Source: JBEIHX01 sp040381075
GTDB lineage: Bacteria; Pseudomonadota; Alphaproteobacteria; Caulobacterales; Aquidulcibacteraceae
Direction: 5' to 3'
Assembly: GCA_040381075.1 (NCBI GenBank)
Contig: JBEIHX010000005.1
Location: forward strand, 62,001 to 126,000
Length of the DNA: 64,000 nucleotides
Shown: positions 63,526-64,000 of the stretch, piece after piece
How the letters are laid out: every line of letters starts with the position of its first letter
Numbering within the stretch: the stretch's first letter is position 1
Translations under genes and position numbers: made by a program
The notes under the pieces: model-generated
Told to the model about the DNA's origin: nothing
Seen by the model: only the letters and a program-made list of their open reading frames with translations
The model's database searches: none

Positions 63526-64000
63526 AATTTCAGATTGTTGCAGTCGTCGCCGCCGCTTTCGCTCTCACTGCCTGTGCGACCGTGGAGAACGCAGCCCAGG
63601 CCGTGCGCGGCCCGCAGCTGACGCCAGTGACGGATCCCTCCTATCTGCCCGCCCGCGGCGCGCCCGTGCGTCAGCCTGTGGCGCTCGCAGAGCCGGAGCT
63701 GCGCGGCCCGAATTCATTGTGGCGCGCAGGATCACGCACATTCTTCAACGACCAGCGCGCGGCGCGCGTGGGCGACATTCTGACCGTGCGGATTGAAATC
63801 GAGGATCGCGCCCAAGTGCAGAACACCACGAGCCGCAACCGCAGCGGAGAAATGAACGCTGGCGTCACAAACATGTTCGGCTTCGAGAGCCAGCTCAACC
63901 GGGTGCTGCCAAACGCTGTCGACCCCGCCTCACTCATCAACGCTCAGGGCTCATCGGCTGCAACGGGGACGGGATCTGTAAACCGGCAGGAGACGGTGGA
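63522..64000 (+). CDS. flgH: L-ring lipoprotein FlgH (partial, runs off the right edge)
   Basis: The first 159 residues are present. A lipoprotein signal peptide (FQIVAVVAAAFALTAC) ends in the lipobox LTAC near residue 18. The mature part has SLWRAGSRTFFNDQRAARVG and DILTVRIEIEDRAQVQNTTS, which match FlgH. It forms the outer-membrane L-ring. The start overlaps flgA. Confidence 0.95.
   Translation, partial: MKFQIVAVVAAAFALTACATVENAAQAVRGPQLTPVTDPSYLPARGAPVRQPVALAEPELRGPNSLWRAGSRTFFNDQRAARVGDILTVRIEIEDRAQVQNTTSRNRSGEMNAGVTNMFGFESQLNRVLPNAVDPASLINAQGSSAATGTGSVNRQETV

Overview
The window is high-GC DNA from an alphaproteobacterium that looks like a relative of Caulobacter (Caulobacterales/Maricaulales/Hyphomonadaceae type). 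The signs are a flaEY-like gene beside a pseB/flmA flagellin-sugar gene, a fliL-fliM-DUF6468-motE cluster facing a flgF-flgG-flgA-flgH cluster, a sigma-54 promoter and CtrA-like TTAACC sites, two DUF2336 proteins, an alphaproteobacterial SOS box before recA, CYP153, and a methylsuccinyl-CoA dehydrogenase candidate. The order assignment is inference; no rRNA or tRNA gene was seen. Layout: 1-4150 holds a partial flaEY-like gene, a membrane protein and pseB. 4280-8000 holds a secreted amidohydrolase, a CorA-type channel and an MFS exporter. 8240-12500 holds a tail-anchored protein and two DUF2336 proteins on either side of a PP2C-like phosphatase. 12600-20300 holds small envelope proteins, an FAD oxidase, an EEP-family phosphatase/nuclease, two lipoproteins, a GNAT enzyme, a one-repeat UPF0016 protein and a thiolase. 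20600-25100 looks like polyamine use: a glutamine-synthetase-like ligase, an FAD amine oxidase and a periplasmic binding protein. 25300-28300 holds a P450, a GNAT enzyme and a methyltransferase. 28300-34000 is one GPH/MelB-type transporter pseudogene split by about 4.25 kb of decayed mobile DNA, which carries IS66 and integrase remnants and an apparently intact brnT-brnA toxin-antitoxin operon. 34250-43750 holds an acyl-CoA ligase, a fused 5-oxoprolinase, a secreted protein, a voltage-gated channel, a CYP153 alkane hydroxylase and a DUF3052 protein. 43900-54300 holds a phospholipase C-like/DUF4332 protein, gloB, a methyltransferase-glnB pair, mcd, alaS and recA. 54700-64000 is the two divergent flagellar operons. 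Several genes fit a lipid or hydrocarbon lifestyle: CYP153 terminal hydroxylation, acyl-CoA ligation, thiolase, acyl-CoA dehydrogenase and the ethylmalonyl-CoA pathway step. The flagellar parts read as a Caulobacter-like hierarchy: a CtrA-like half-site before fliL, a CGGCAA inverted repeat, an AT-only palindrome and a sigma-54 promoter before flgF. A recurring oddity is that about ten gaps, or gene edges, carry a short tandem array (11-16 bp unit, 3-9 copies), each with its own sequence. Proteins were assigned by reading motifs and remembered family features; no database search was run.
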